Origin: VGBK01 sp964548475
GTDB lineage: Bacteria; Actinomycetota; Acidimicrobiia; Spongiisociales; UBA11373
DNA length: 30,416 nucleotides
Direction of reading: 5' to 3'
NCBI GenBank assembly: GCA_964548475.1
Contig: CAZJRF010000011.1
Coordinates: 1 to 30,416 of the forward strand
In this document: positions 1 through 8,074 of the stretch, piece by piece
Position numbering within the stretch: position 1 is the stretch's first letter
Layout: every line of letters begins with the position of its first letter
Made by a program: the position numbers and the translations under genes
Notes under the pieces: model-generated
The model's input: only the letters and a program-made list of their open reading frames with translations
What the model was told of the DNA's origin: nothing
Databases searched by the model: none

Positions 1-338
1 ACGGCCTTCCAGTCCGCCTCCTCCTCCAGGGCCCGGTAGCGAGCCAGCCGCAGGGCTTCCTCGCTGCGGCCTCCACCCTGGGTGGGGAGGAGGTGGTGAG
101 CCAGGCCCAGGTGCCCGGCCAGCCGCCGGGCCGCCTCGATCAAGGCAGGAGAGGCGGGCAGGCCGTGGTCCACGGTGGCCGCCCGGGCGGTCCGCCCCAT
201 CTCGACGGCCGCCCAGGCGCAGACCGCGCTGTCGGCCCCGCCGCCGAGGGCGAGGAGCAGCGGAGCCTCGGGAAAGGCGCCGGCGGCGGCCGCCAGAACC
301 GCTCGCGCCGGCTCGCTCAGGCCACCCGTTCCAGCCAT
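1..338 (-). CDS. tilS: tRNA(Ile)-lysidine synthetase TilS, N-terminal part (runs off window start)
   Basis: TilS is the cytoplasmic ATP-dependent enzyme that converts C34 of the CAU-anticodon tRNA-Ile to lysidine. Translating the minus strand from an ATG at 338 gives about 112 residues. They contain a PP-loop-like segment LLALGGGADSAV (the usual SGGxDS appears as GGGADS), then VDHGL, then SEEALRLARYRALE; all are landmarks of the N-type ATP pyrophosphatase domain. The C-terminal part lies outside the window. The start overlaps the end of the upstream metalloprotease gene by 22 bases, so the two are probably co-transcribed. This neighbour pair is common in actinobacteria. The leading Ser of the PP-loop is replaced by Gly, which is unusual but not disqualifying. 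The family call is confident; the exact start is inferred. Confidence 0.85.
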   Translation of the reverse strand, partial: MAGTGGLSEPARAVLAAAAGAFPEAPLLLALGGGADSAVCAWAAVEMGRTARAATVDHGLPASPALIEAARRLAGHLGLAHHLLPTQGGGRSEEALRLARYRALEEEADWKA

Positions 339-1348
339 CGCGACGGGTGGTGGATCTCGTCGAGGGTGGGCAGGTTCTGGGCTCGCTCCCAGAGGCGATC
401 GATCGCTTCGAACCCGCCCTGGCGCTCCACGGCATGCATGAACCGCTCCCCCATCTCGTACTGCTTCATCTTCATCTCCAGGCCGGTCAGCCTCAGGAAG
501 GTCGACCAGCGGGGATCGCGGCGTCGTGCCTTGAGCACCCGCGACATGCGGTGCTGGCTCACCAGCAGGCGTCCGCCGATACGGTCCATGATCACATGGC
601 CGTGCCCCTCCAGCACGCTCATCAGGGCCTGGGCCTCATCGATGAGGCCTCTCTGCTCCGGGGTGGCCAGCAAGCCCATGAGGCCGGTCTCGTCGATGAG
701 CGGGCGGCCCTCCCGGGCGGCGGCCCGCACCTCGCCGGCGAGGCGGGCCACCCGGCCCGACTCGGCCGCCGACGACTCGACCAGACGGCCCACCAGGCCC
801 AGGAAGTGAGGCCCCAGCCAGGGCACGCCCGTGAACTGCAGCCGGTGGGTGCATTCGTGAAGCGCGACCCACAGACGGAACTCGGCGGGGCGGAACTCAT
901 GCAGGCGCTCCATAGCCAGCAAGTTCCCCCCAACCAGCATGACGGTGTCGCCGGCCCCGTTCCCGGTGGGGACCACCAGCTCGTACTGGCCCAGCACCCT
1001 CCGGGCGAGCACCCCGACCAGGGCCCCCACCTCGGCGGCCAGCAGACGGCCGGAAAGGCGCCTCCCCAGTCCGGCGCCGGCGGCGGCCAGCTTCGCCTCG
1101 GCCGGGGCAAGGAGACGCCCGAAGGCAGCCACGTTGGCCCGGCACCACTCGGCCCGGGTGACCACGTCCACCTGCGGCTCTCCCAGCCAGGAGAGCCGGG
1201 TCTCCTGCGCGGCCAGCTCGGCGGCCCGGGTCACCAGGCCGGAGGCCTGCCGCTCGAGAAGAGCGAAGTGGTAGCTGTCCTCTAGGGGGTAGCGGCCGGC
1301 GAGACGGGCGGCGACCCGGGTGGCCAGCGGCCAGTGGACGGCGCTCAC
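317..1348 (-). CDS. zinc-dependent metalloprotease-like protein (Zincin_2 / DUF2342, 'F420 biosynthesis-associated' family)
   Basis: 343-residue protein starting at GTG 1348. The central segment WVALHECTHRLQF carries an HExxH-type zinc site in the form HECTH. A helical C-terminal region follows, with EGHGHVIMD and a terminal SRWLERVA. This pattern matches the Zincin_2/DUF2342 family (putative hydrolases sometimes labelled coenzyme F420 biosynthesis-associated), which in actinobacteria characteristically sits immediately upstream of tilS, as here. Substrate and physiological role are not established for the family. There is no signal peptide, so it is probably cytoplasmic. The start is supported by an AGGG about 6-7 bases upstream, which is weak. 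Confidence 0.82.
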   Translation of the reverse strand: MSAVHWPLATRVAARLAGRYPLEDSYHFALLERQASGLVTRAAELAAQETRLSWLGEPQVDVVTRAEWCRANVAAFGRLLAPAEAKLAAAGAGLGRRLSGRLLAAEVGALVGVLARRVLGQYELVVPTGNGAGDTVMLVGGNLLAMERLHEFRPAEFRLWVALHECTHRLQFTGVPWLGPHFLGLVGRLVESSAAESGRVARLAGEVRAAAREGRPLIDETGLMGLLATPEQRGLIDEAQALMSVLEGHGHVIMDRIGGRLLVSQHRMSRVLKARRRDPRWSTFLRLTGLEMKMKQYEMGERFMHAVERQGGFEAIDRLWERAQNLPTLDEIHHPSRWLERVA

Positions 1349-1414
1349 CGGGAGCCCTGGTTGGGGATCACCGGCCGAGCATACTCCCGCCCGGTACCGT
1401 GCCCGGGGGGGCGA

Positions 1415-1606
1415 TCAGGTCTCGCGCACCACCCGTCCCCGCAGCCGGGGGAAACGGGTGGGGGCATGGGCGTAGCAGAACTCGCGGTTGTTGTAACGCG
1501 ACAGCCGGGTGGGACAGCCGGGGTGGCTGCAGAGGCGCTCACCCTCGTGGGTGCGCGGGGCCCGCAGCTTGCCCGTGACTCGATTGCCCTTGAGTATCTC
1601 AGACAT
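1415..1606 (-). CDS. small conserved Cys/His-rich protein, function unknown
   Basis: 63-residue basic protein starting at ATG 1606, with a strong ribosome site (GGGAGG, five bases before the ATG). It contains C-S-H-P-G-C in the middle and C-Y-A-H about 15 residues later (RLCSHPGC ... NREFCYAH), an arrangement that looks like a single CxxxxC...CxxH zinc knuckle. The C-terminus is rich in Arg. I recognise this as a recurrent small actinobacterial protein encoded near SigR-type sigma factors, but no function is known to me. It lies 29 bases downstream of rsrA and probably belongs to the same transcript. The good ribosome site and patterned cysteines argue against a chance frame. Confidence 0.65.
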   Translation of the reverse strand: MSEILKGNRVTGKLRAPRTHEGERLCSHPGCPTRLSRYNNREFCYAHAPTRFPRLRGRVVRET

Positions 1607-1635
1607 CCATACCTCCCATTGGGGAGGCCGTCACC

Positions 1636-1887
1636 TTATCGGGCAGGATCATCCCCCCGGGTGCACTCCCTGAGAGCGGCCCTCAGCCTTTCGTACACCA
1701 CATTGGGCATTTCCTCGCGGCATCCGTCGTGCACGCGCTGCTTGAGTCGGCGCTCAAAGACAATGCCCTCGCCACAGGCCGGGCAACGGTGCAGGTGCCA
1801 CTCCAGCCGCACCCGGCTGTACCAGGCAATCTCGCCGTCGATGTAGCGATGCGCCAGGGAGAGGGCCTTCTCGCAGCTGTGCTTCAT
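1636..1887 (-). CDS. rsrA: zinc-binding anti-sigma factor (RsrA/ZAS family)
   Basis: 83 residues beginning MKHSCEKAL. It holds the ZAS signature HxxxCxxC as H-L-H-R-C-P-A-C around residues 31-38, plus an N-terminal Cys at position 5. In the RsrA family, thiol oxidation of these residues releases zinc and frees the cognate ECF sigma factor. It is translationally coupled to the upstream sigma gene by an ATGA overlap (1884-1887), as expected for a sigma/anti-sigma pair. Length (80-105 residues) is typical of mycothiol-system anti-sigma factors. Role as a disulfide-stress sensor is inferred from family and context. Confidence 0.85.
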   Translation of the reverse strand: MKHSCEKALSLAHRYIDGEIAWYSRVRLEWHLHRCPACGEGIVFERRLKQRVHDGCREEMPNVVYERLRAALRECTRGDDPAR

Positions 1888-2447
1888 GCCGAGGATCCCA
1901 CGGTGCCTCGCCTCTCGTTAATCTCCCACAACGCCTTCTCCAGCGCCTTTCTTCCCCGGTGAAGCCGCGACATCACGGTCCCGATGGGCACATCCATGAT
2001 GCGAGCGATCTCCTTGTAGGAGAAGTCCTCGACGTCGGCGAGCAGCACCGGGATACGAAAGACCTCGGGCAGCGACTCCACCGCCGCTTTCACGTCCTCG
2101 TCCACGAAGCGTTCCAAGGCCTCCTCCTCGGCGCTGCGGGAGGCCCCCGACTCCTGGCCGAGACGCCGATACAGGTACAGATCCTCCAGTTCCCCCAGTT
2201 CCACCTCGGCCGGCTGACGCGACTGCTGCCGGTAGCGGTTTATGAAGGTGTTGGTGAGGATGCGGTACAGCCAGGCCCGCAAGTTGGTGCCCGCCTTGAA
2301 GGTCCCGTAGCCGCGATAGGCCCGCAGCAGGGTCTCCTGGAGGAGATCCTCCGAGTCGGCCGGGTTGCGGGTCAGCCGCCGTGCCGCCGAGTACAGCTGG
2401 GGCACGAGAGGCATTACATCGTCTTCGAAGGTGGCCGGGTCGGCCAT
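1884..2447 (-). CDS. sigH: ECF RNA polymerase sigma factor, SigR/SigH type
   Basis: 187-residue ECF sigma factor from ATG 2447. Region 2 is seen as DSEDLLQETLLRAYRGYGTF followed by NLRAWLYRILTNTFINRYR. Region 4 is ESLPEVFRIPVLLADVEDFSYKEIARIMDVPIGTVMSRLHRGRK, with a recognisable helix-turn-helix. I chose this ATG because a GGAG lies six bases upstream; the in-frame ATG at 2453 has GGAG directly abutting it, and a longer frame reaches 2516. Closest known types are Streptomyces SigR and mycobacterial SigH, which respond to thiol oxidation and are held by RsrA/RshA. The overlapping rsrA supports that assignment. Expected targets are thiol-redox genes with GGGAAY...GTT promoters. Confidence 0.88.
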   Translation of the reverse strand: MADPATFEDDVMPLVPQLYSAARRLTRNPADSEDLLQETLLRAYRGYGTFKAGTNLRAWLYRILTNTFINRYRQQSRQPAEVELGELEDLYLYRRLGQESGASRSAEEEALERFVDEDVKAAVESLPEVFRIPVLLADVEDFSYKEIARIMDVPIGTVMSRLHRGRKALEKALWEINERRGTVGSSA

Positions 2448-2492
2448 CCGCATCTCCGGGCCGGGTGGCCAGGTTACCAACGCCGGGAGCGC

Positions 2493-2520
2493 CACCCCCC
2501 AAGGGGCCGGTACCATTCCC
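2493..2520 (-). promoter_or_regulatory. candidate SigR-type promoter upstream of sigH
   Basis: On the minus strand GGGAAT (2520-2515) is followed after 19 bases by GTG (2495-2493). The SigR/SigH consensus is GGGAAY, 18-19 bases, then GTT, so the -10 element is imperfect by one base. It lies about 45 bases upstream of the chosen sigH start, a suitable place for positive autoregulation. In GC-rich DNA this could be chance. Confidence 0.3.
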
Positions 2521-2526
2521 CCCTCA

Positions 2527-2598
2527 GCCGGAGTAGCTCAGGGGTAGAGCAGCTCACTCGTAATGAGCAGGTCGGGGGTTCGAATCCCCCCTCCGGCT
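2527..2598 (+). tRNA. tRNA-Thr (anticodon CGT)
   Basis: A complete cloverleaf is visible. The acceptor stem GCCGGAG (2527-2533) pairs with CTCCGGC (2591-2597), with discriminator T at 2598. The D-arm begins AGCTCAGGGGTAGAGC. The anticodon stem GCTCA/TGAGC closes the seven-base loop CTCGTAA with CGT at 2559-2561. The T-arm contains GGTTCGAATC. CGT reads the ACG threonine codon. The 3' CCA is not encoded (CCG follows). It is transcribed opposite to the flanking genes, so it probably has its own promoter. Confidence 0.95.
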
Positions 2599-2649
2599 CC
2601 GTTCGCGCGGTGCCGGCTTGCGCCCCCCGCAGATCCCGAAGGCACCGTG

Positions 2650-3228
2650 TCACCAGGGCCAGATGAAACCGTCTCCTCCGGTTCGGTGCCCGTCCCTCAG
2701 ATCGCTCGGCAGCCAGTAGGGATAGACCCGTTCCGGCGGCACCACGTGCCACTCGATGAGCTCGGGATCGGTGTTCCACCCGCCCAGCGGAGCGAACGAG
2801 AAGTGCAGGTGGTAGATGCGGGAGAAGCCCGAATTGCCCACGTACCCGATCGGGTCGCACGCCTCAACCCGATCACCCACGTCGACGGGCAGAGGGAGCT
2901 CGTCGAGCGGAACCTGCCCGGCCATCGACGCATCGAACATGTGCATGTAGGTGGCCTTGGTGCCGTCCGGGTGGTGCACCTCCACGACAACACCCCCGCC
3001 GGTCGGCTCGTAGCGGATGTCGGCCACCTGCCCGGAGAAGGCGGCGTAGATGACCTGGCCGCGTTCGCCGGCGAAGTCCGTTCCGGCATGGACCCGGCCC
3101 CCGGGACGGGGGCTGCCGAAATGGTCGACCACCTCGCCGGGGACGGGGCGACAGGCCAATACACCGACGGGTTCGTCCTGGACGAGCGGGACGAGCGCGA
3201 ACAGCAGCACCAGAAGGGTGGGGATCAC
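2650..3228 (-). CDS. secreted M23-family (LytM-like) peptidase
   Basis: 192 residues. The N-terminus IPTLLVLLFALVPLV is a hydrophobic signal sequence or membrane anchor, followed by a compact M23 domain. The LytM zinc motifs are present: H-x3-D as VHAGTDF (around residues 46-50) and the distal HxH as YHLHFSF (around 139-143). The family cleaves peptidoglycan cross-bridges or acts as a degenerate scaffold; here the metal ligands look intact. The product would act outside the membrane. The annotated start is GTG 3228 but no clear ribosome site precedes it. The upstream frame encodes RGYGRR, which would suit a signal-peptide n-region, so a non-standard upstream start is possible. It stands alone between tRNA-Thr and gabT. 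Confidence 0.8.
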   Translation of the reverse strand: MIPTLLVLLFALVPLVQDEPVGVLACRPVPGEVVDHFGSPRPGGRVHAGTDFAGERGQVIYAAFSGQVADIRYEPTGGGVVVEVHHPDGTKATYMHMFDASMAGQVPLDELPLPVDVGDRVEACDPIGYVGNSGFSRIYHLHFSFAPLGGWNTDPELIEWHVVPPERVYPYWLPSDLRDGHRTGGDGFIWPW

Positions 3229-3360
3229 CCGGCGACCGTAACCGCGGGAGGAGACGCCGGGGTACGCCGTTCTCAGGCTTCCCTCAGCAAGCCGGCCGCC
3301 ACTGCGGCACGCCCCTCCGGGCGCTTAACCCGCGAGGTGGTTCCGGCGAATCTCCCCGGC

Positions 3361-4641
3361 CTACCCGCTCAGCTCGGCGAGGGCGTCGGCAATGATATTG
3401 AGGCCCTCTTCGATGATCTCGTCGGAGGCAGTGAGGGGCACCAGGAAGCGGATCACGTTGGCGTCCTCTCCGGCGGAGAGCAGCACCAGGCCCCGCTCGC
3501 CCACGGTGCGCAGCAGGGCGGCGGCCAGCTCGCGGTCGGGCTCCCGGGTGGCCCTGTCCTTCACCAGCTCCATGGCCGCCATGGCCCCCAGCGCCCGCAC
3601 CTCCCCCACCCGGGGAGAGCGCTCCGCCATGCCGTTGAGCCGCCGGGTGATCAGATCCCCGATGGCCTGCGCCCGCTCGACCAGGCCCTCCTCCTCGATG
3701 ACCTCGAGCACCGCCAGGGCGGCGGCGCAGCTCACCGGCGAGCCGCTGAAGGTGCCGCCGATGCCGCCTCGCTGTACCGAGTCCATGATTGGGGCCTTTC
3801 CCACCACGGCCGCCAGGGGGAACCCGCCCGCCAGGCTCTTGGCCAGGGTGATCAGGTCCGGCTCGATCCCCGCGTATTCGGTGGCAAACAGGCGCCCGGT
3901 GCGTCCGAAGCCGGTCTGGATCTCGTCCACCACCAGCAAGATGCCGTGGCGGTCGCAGATCTCCCGCAGCCGCACCAGCAGCTCCGGTGGGGCGATCACG
4001 AAGCCGCCCTCGCCCAGTACCGGCTCCACCAGGACCGCCGCCACTCGTCCCGGCTCGACGTCCTCCCGCAGCACGTGATCCAGGGCCGCCAGGGTGTCCG
4101 CCAGGCTCACCCCCCGATAGGGGTAGGGGTAGGGGATGCGGTACACGTCGCCGGGGAAGGGCCCGAAGCCCAGCTTGTAGGGGGACATCTTGCCGGTGAG
4201 GGCCATGGCCATCATCGTGCGCCCGTGGAAGGCGGCCGAGAAGCCGATGATCCCCGGCCGGCCGGTGAAGCGGCGGGCGATTTTCACCGCGTTCTCGATG
4301 GCCTCGGCGCCCGAGTTGACCAGCAGCGTCTTCTTCGGCGTGCTCCCCGGCACCAGGGCGTTGAGCCGCTCGGCCAAAGCCACCGCCGGCTCGTAGGGCA
4401 CCACCGCAAAGCAGGTATGAGAGAAGCGCTCCAGCTGGGCGGCCACCGCCGCCCGCACCCGGGGGTGCAGGTGCCCCACGTTCAGGGTGGCGATGCCACC
4501 GGCGAAGTCGATGTAGCGGTTGCCCTCCACGTCCCACAGCTCGGCGTTGCAGGCCCGGTCCACGTAGAAGGGGTAGACGCTCGCCCACCCTTCGGCGACG
4601 GCCGCCGCCCTCCGCTGTTGCAACTCGGCATTGGTGACCAC
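3361..4641 (-). CDS. gabT: 4-aminobutyrate aminotransferase (class III PLP aminotransferase)
   Basis: 426 residues from GTG 4641, with GGAGGAG eight bases upstream. Diagnostic class III features are GGIATLNVGHLHPRV near the N-terminus, NSGAEAIENAVKIAR, FSAAFHGRT, the PLP-contacting LLVVDEIQTGFGRTG, and the lysine segment AKSLAGGFPLAAVVGKA carrying the Schiff-base Lys. GabT moves the amino group of GABA to 2-oxoglutarate, giving succinate semialdehyde. The family also includes ornithine and acetylornithine enzymes, so substrate is inferred from overall resemblance. It is divergent from the aldehyde:ferredoxin oxidoreductase gene with 123 bases between starts, which suggests linked control. No dedicated semialdehyde dehydrogenase gene is seen in the window. 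Confidence 0.83.
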   Translation of the reverse strand: MVTNAELQQRRAAAVAEGWASVYPFYVDRACNAELWDVEGNRYIDFAGGIATLNVGHLHPRVRAAVAAQLERFSHTCFAVVPYEPAVALAERLNALVPGSTPKKTLLVNSGAEAIENAVKIARRFTGRPGIIGFSAAFHGRTMMAMALTGKMSPYKLGFGPFPGDVYRIPYPYPYRGVSLADTLAALDHVLREDVEPGRVAAVLVEPVLGEGGFVIAPPELLVRLREICDRHGILLVVDEIQTGFGRTGRLFATEYAGIEPDLITLAKSLAGGFPLAAVVGKAPIMDSVQRGGIGGTFSGSPVSCAAALAVLEVIEEEGLVERAQAIGDLITRRLNGMAERSPRVGEVRALGAMAAMELVKDRATREPDRELAAALLRTVGERGLVLLSAGEDANVIRFLVPLTASDEIIEEGLNIIADALAELSG

Positions 4642-4764
4642 GGTTACAGCTCCTCCTCTTGCCGGCCCTGCATGCGGGCAAGGGCGCCGCCTCGCCCGGC
4701 AGGCCGGTCTCCACCGACGACGGTTAGCCTAGGACGGTACCCCCGGCCCACCGACGGAGAGACC

Positions 4765-6594
4765 ATGGAGCACAGCAGCGAGGCGCCCCGGCGGGGCCCG
4801 GCCGAGTTCAGTTTCGACCGGTATCGGGTAGATCTGACCGCCGGCGAGGTGGGTTTCGAGCACCGGGGGTGTGAGGATCTGGAGGATGTACTGGGGGGGA
4901 TCGCCCGTTCTTACAAGCTGCTGGCGGGCTGTCCGGTGGCCGACCCGTACGATGCGGGGGCGCCGCTGGTGGTGAACGTCGGTCTGCTCACCGGCACGCG
5001 GGTGATGACCGGACTGCGCACCTATCTGACCGGGTACTCGCCGCTGAAGGCTTCCCAGGCGGGGGTGCCGGCGTTGATGTGGTCGGCGGGGAGCGGGAGT
5101 TTCGGGCCGAAGCTGCGGGGGCTGGGCATCGACGAGATGGTGCTGACCGGCCGGGCGGCCCAGCCCACCCTGCTGCACATCTCCCCGGACGGGGAGGAAG
5201 GCCCGGCCCGGTTCGCTTTCCTGGACGCGTCGGACCTGGCCGGGTTGCCGGTGGATGAGCGGGTACAGCGCCTGCACGAGCTGTTCCCGGGGGCGCACTT
5301 CGCGGTGGTGGGGCCGGCCGCCGAGCACTGGCGCGAGGTGGCCTACGCCGGGGTTTACCTCTCCACCGATCAGCAGTTGGAGACCGGCGAACTGAAAATG
5401 CGGGCCTGCGGCCGGGGCGGCTTCGGGGGGGTGTGGGCCTCGAAGAACCTGCTGGCCGTCGCCGCGGAGGGTCCCAACCCGCGGGGCTCGGGAGCGGCAC
5501 TGAAGGAGGTGAACCGGGAGATCAACCTGGGGGCGGGGAGCGCCCGTTACCGGGACCTGGCCCACGACCGGGGGGGCACCTGGCGCACCTTCAAGATGAT
5601 GCACGAGGTGGGGAACATGCCCGAGCACAACTTCGCCCCCACCGGCTCCGCGGCGGGCGCCGTCCTGTATCGGGCGAATGTGGAGGCGGCCGGCCCCTGG
5701 AGGGTGCGGGCGGAGGGCTGCCACCTGTGCGGGATCCGCTGCCACAAGAACGTCTACGACACCTCCCCCGACGGTGGCGAGGGCCGGTTCCGCGCCAAAG
5801 TGGACTACGAGCCACTGGTGCTGCTCGGCCCCAACCTGGGCATCTACCACCCCGATGAGGTGTTCGACCTGATCGCCCTCACCGACGAGCTGGGCCTGGA
5901 CTCCATCTCCCTGGGGGTCACCCTCTCCTACACCATGGAGTGGAACCGCCGCCACCCCGACACCCCGGTCGCCGGCGGGATCTCCTACGGGGACTTCCCC
6001 ACCACCCGGGCGGCCATCGCCGCGGTGGCCGAAGGGCGGCTGCCCGAGGTGGGACGGGGGGTGAAGAGGCTCTCCGAAGCCACCGGGGAGACCGGCTACG
6101 CCTACCACTCCAAAGGGGTCGAATACCCCGCCTACCTGCCCCAGACCAACCCCGGCTACCCCTGGGCCCTGGCCGGCGGGCACATGTCGATGCGCACCTT
6201 CTTCCTCATCGTCACCGAACGCGAGACCGGCCTGGACTACTGGGTGGACGCCATCACCAACCGCGGCCCCCTCTACATGCTCGACGACATCACCGGGCTC
6301 TGTAAGTTCGCCAACCTCAGCTTCGAGACAGAAGCCGAAGCCATCCGGGCGGCCGCCGACCTCCAGGTCACCGCCGAAGACCTTGAACAGGCGGTGTGGC
6401 GCACCTACCTGCGCGGCTACGCCGCCGAACGCCGCCAGGGCTTCGGCCCCGCCGACTACGTCCTACCGGCCGAAGCCCACCAGCCCAACCCCAACATCCA
6501 ACTCCCCTACTTCAACACCCCGGAGTTCTTCACCGCCCTGCAGGAACGAGTGCTGGCCACCTTCGACCAGCGTGTAGCCGCCGCCGGACTCTGA
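4765..6594 (+). CDS. tungsten/molybdenum-type aldehyde:ferredoxin oxidoreductase
   Basis: 609 residues from ATG 4765 (GGAGAG upstream), normal length for the AOR family. The cytoplasmic enzyme oxidises aldehydes to carboxylates, or the reverse, with ferredoxin, using a bis-pterin W/Mo centre and one 4Fe-4S cluster. Visible landmarks are the pterin-binding segment ACGRGGFGGVWASKNLLAVA (about residues 210-230), the cluster motif CHLCGIRC (C-x2-C-x3-C, about 318-326) and the distal fourth Cys in ITGLCKF (about 512). These match the ligand pattern of the characterised archaeal AOR. A much longer open frame extends upstream to 2563, but that part is antisense to gabT and the peptidase and is not coding. 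Pairing with gabT hints at semialdehyde oxidation; a role in acid or amino-acid aldehyde metabolism is equally possible. Confidence 0.9.
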   Translation: MEHSSEAPRRGPAEFSFDRYRVDLTAGEVGFEHRGCEDLEDVLGGIARSYKLLAGCPVADPYDAGAPLVVNVGLLTGTRVMTGLRTYLTGYSPLKASQAGVPALMWSAGSGSFGPKLRGLGIDEMVLTGRAAQPTLLHISPDGEEGPARFAFLDASDLAGLPVDERVQRLHELFPGAHFAVVGPAAEHWREVAYAGVYLSTDQQLETGELKMRACGRGGFGGVWASKNLLAVAAEGPNPRGSGAALKEVNREINLGAGSARYRDLAHDRGGTWRTFKMMHEVGNMPEHNFAPTGSAAGAVLYRANVEAAGPWRVRAEGCHLCGIRCHKNVYDTSPDGGEGRFRAKVDYEPLVLLGPNLGIYHPDEVFDLIALTDELGLDSISLGVTLSYTMEWNRRHPDTPVAGGISYGDFPTTRAAIAAVAEGRLPEVGRGVKRLSEATGETGYAYHSKGVEYPAYLPQTNPGYPWALAGGHMSMRTFFLIVTERETGLDYWVDAITNRGPLYMLDDITGLCKFANLSFETEAEAIRAAADLQVTAEDLEQAVWRTYLRGYAAERRQGFGPADYVLPAEAHQPNPNIQLPYFNTPEFFTALQERVLATFDQRVAAAGL

Positions 6595-6611
6595 GCGGTG
6601 TGTGTCTCGTC

Positions 6612-7136
6612 TCAGGCAGGCGGCGCCAGGCCGGCCTTGAGGATGATGTCGACGACCATGCTGGCCGCCTTGCCGACCACGTCCGGGCACTTGTCGTCAT
6701 GCGCACCCGCCGCCTCGAAACTCTCGAAGTCTTCCGGGTCCCGGAGGTCGAAAGACCGGCCGAAGACCCTCGTCTGAACGTCCCGGCAGATCGTCCCCCC
6801 GAACTCCTCGTCGAAGCGGTCGGCCAGTTCCTTGGCGAGGTCGAACGTCTGGTACCGGATCCCCTCAGGATCGTCGAAGTGCTCGCGCTCGCGGCCCAGG
6901 AGTTGGCCCAGCATCATCACTCCCCCCACATAGCCGCCACAGGCACCCCGCCCGGTGAGGGCCCCGCCCCCGGCCAGCCCGGTCGCCGCCCGGAAGATCG
7001 CATCGTCCCGGATGCCCAGGGTGTCCTGGACGGCGGCGATCACGCACTGGGCGCACCCGTGGAACCGTCTCTCATAGTCGAATCCCAGTTCGTACGCCCT
7101 GGCCAGGAGTTCGCTCTTTCTCCGATCCTCTTTCAC
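6612..7136 (-). CDS. C_GCAxxG_C_C family redox protein
   Basis: 174 residues from GTG 7136, chosen because GGGAGAG lies just upstream; an in-frame extension to 7316 is low-complexity Pro/Ala-rich and unlikely. The family signature is complete: HGCAQCVIAAVQD (GCAQ), GLAGGGALTGRGACGGYVGG, then GGTICRDVQ and a C-terminal DDKCPDVVGKAA. These spaced cysteines define the C_GCAxxG_C_C proteins (PF09719), thought to be Fe-S or redox-active proteins of anaerobes; no reaction is established. It converges on the AOR gene with only 17 bases between the stops, so no room exists for a strong terminator. Confidence 0.85.
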   Translation of the reverse strand: MKEDRRKSELLARAYELGFDYERRFHGCAQCVIAAVQDTLGIRDDAIFRAATGLAGGGALTGRGACGGYVGGVMMLGQLLGREREHFDDPEGIRYQTFDLAKELADRFDEEFGGTICRDVQTRVFGRSFDLRDPEDFESFEAAGAHDDKCPDVVGKAASMVVDIILKAGLAPPA

Positions 7137-7327
7137 CGCTCTCTCCCGATCGCGTGCCGGGGTCCCGCCGGCCGCCGGCCTCATCCGGCCTGGTGCCGGG
7201 GGCGTCACACTACCTGCCGAGGGGGCAGCCGACCCAGGGAGTCCCGCCACGCTCTCCCCGCCCCCGTGTGCTTCTGGATGTTGCCGGGGGGCTACGCTCG
7301 GCCGGGAAAGGCCCATCGCCAGCGATC

Positions 7328-8074
7328 ATGAGCATTCTCGACGACCTCATCTCCGCCCTCCCCGGTGATGCCCCGGCCCGCGAGGTCAGGGTCGGTGCCT
7401 TCTGGACGGCGGTGTGGAGCCGCTCCTGCGGCCTGGCCTCGACGATCGGCGCGGGGGACCACGAGCACGGGGCTACCTTCGTGACCGGGGCGGGCCGCCT
7501 GCAGGAGCACTCGGCCGGCCAACTGGCCCGCCTGGCTCATTCCGAAAGCACGCTGGAGGCCGGCATCGGCCTGGCCGCCATCAACTCGTTGCTCGAGGTG
7601 GACGAGACCCGCTGCGTCGAGTTGAACGCCGGGCGGTTCCTGATCGAGCGCGCTCCGGGCAAGCGGGTGGCTCTGGTCGGCCATTTCCCCTTCGTGCCGG
7701 AACTGCGACGGGCGGCCGGCCGCCTCTGGGTGATCGATCTGCACCCGGCCGCCGGGGATCTGGGACCCGAGGAGGGAGCCGAGCTGATCCCCCAAGCCGA
7801 TCTGGTGGCGATCACCGGGAGCGCGCTCATCAACCACACGATCGAAGGCCTGCTCGCCGGTTGCCGGCGAGACAGCCTGGTCATGGTGCTGGGACCGACG
7901 GCGCCGCTTTCGCCCGTTCTGTTCGACTACGGGGTGGATGTGATCTCGGGCACCCGGGTGGCCGATCCGGAAAGGGCCCTGCGCAGTGTCTCGCAAGGGG
8001 CGGTCTTCCGCCAGGTGGAGGGAGTGCGCCTGCTGAGCATGCGCCGCTCGGGGGATTTCGATGACCCCGAATGA
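7328..8074 (+). CDS. DUF364 (with DUF4213) heavy-metal-chelation-type protein
   Basis: 248 residues from ATG 7328. The N-terminal half (about 1-95) resembles DUF4213, with TLEAGIGLAAINSLLE. The C-terminal half carries KRVALVGHFPFVPELR, the acidic LGPEEGAELIPQADLVAITGSALINHTIEGLL and MVLGPTAPLSPVLFDYGVDVISGT, which is the DUF364 (PF04016) Rossmann-like core. The family occurs near metal, molybdenum/tungsten and Fe-S genes in anaerobes and is suspected to bind a metal complex; no activity is proven. It overlaps the downstream trmO by 14 bases and probably shares its transcript. Confidence 0.8.
   Translation: MSILDDLISALPGDAPAREVRVGAFWTAVWSRSCGLASTIGAGDHEHGATFVTGAGRLQEHSAGQLARLAHSESTLEAGIGLAAINSLLEVDETRCVELNAGRFLIERAPGKRVALVGHFPFVPELRRAAGRLWVIDLHPAAGDLGPEEGAELIPQADLVAITGSALINHTIEGLLAGCRRDSLVMVLGPTAPLSPVLFDYGVDVISGTRVADPERALRSVSQGAVFRQVEGVRLLSMRRSGDFDDPE

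Noticed and set aside
2563..4764. Open frame of over 700 codons upstream and in frame with the AOR start
   Set aside because: Antisense to the M23 peptidase and gabT, both with clear family motifs; the product is His/Gly/Gln-rich with no recognisable domain. Typical of reverse-strand frames in GC-rich DNA.
4729..6183. 484-codon minus-strand frame opposite the AOR gene
   Set aside because: Low-complexity shadow; the AOR cluster and pterin motifs are on the plus strand.
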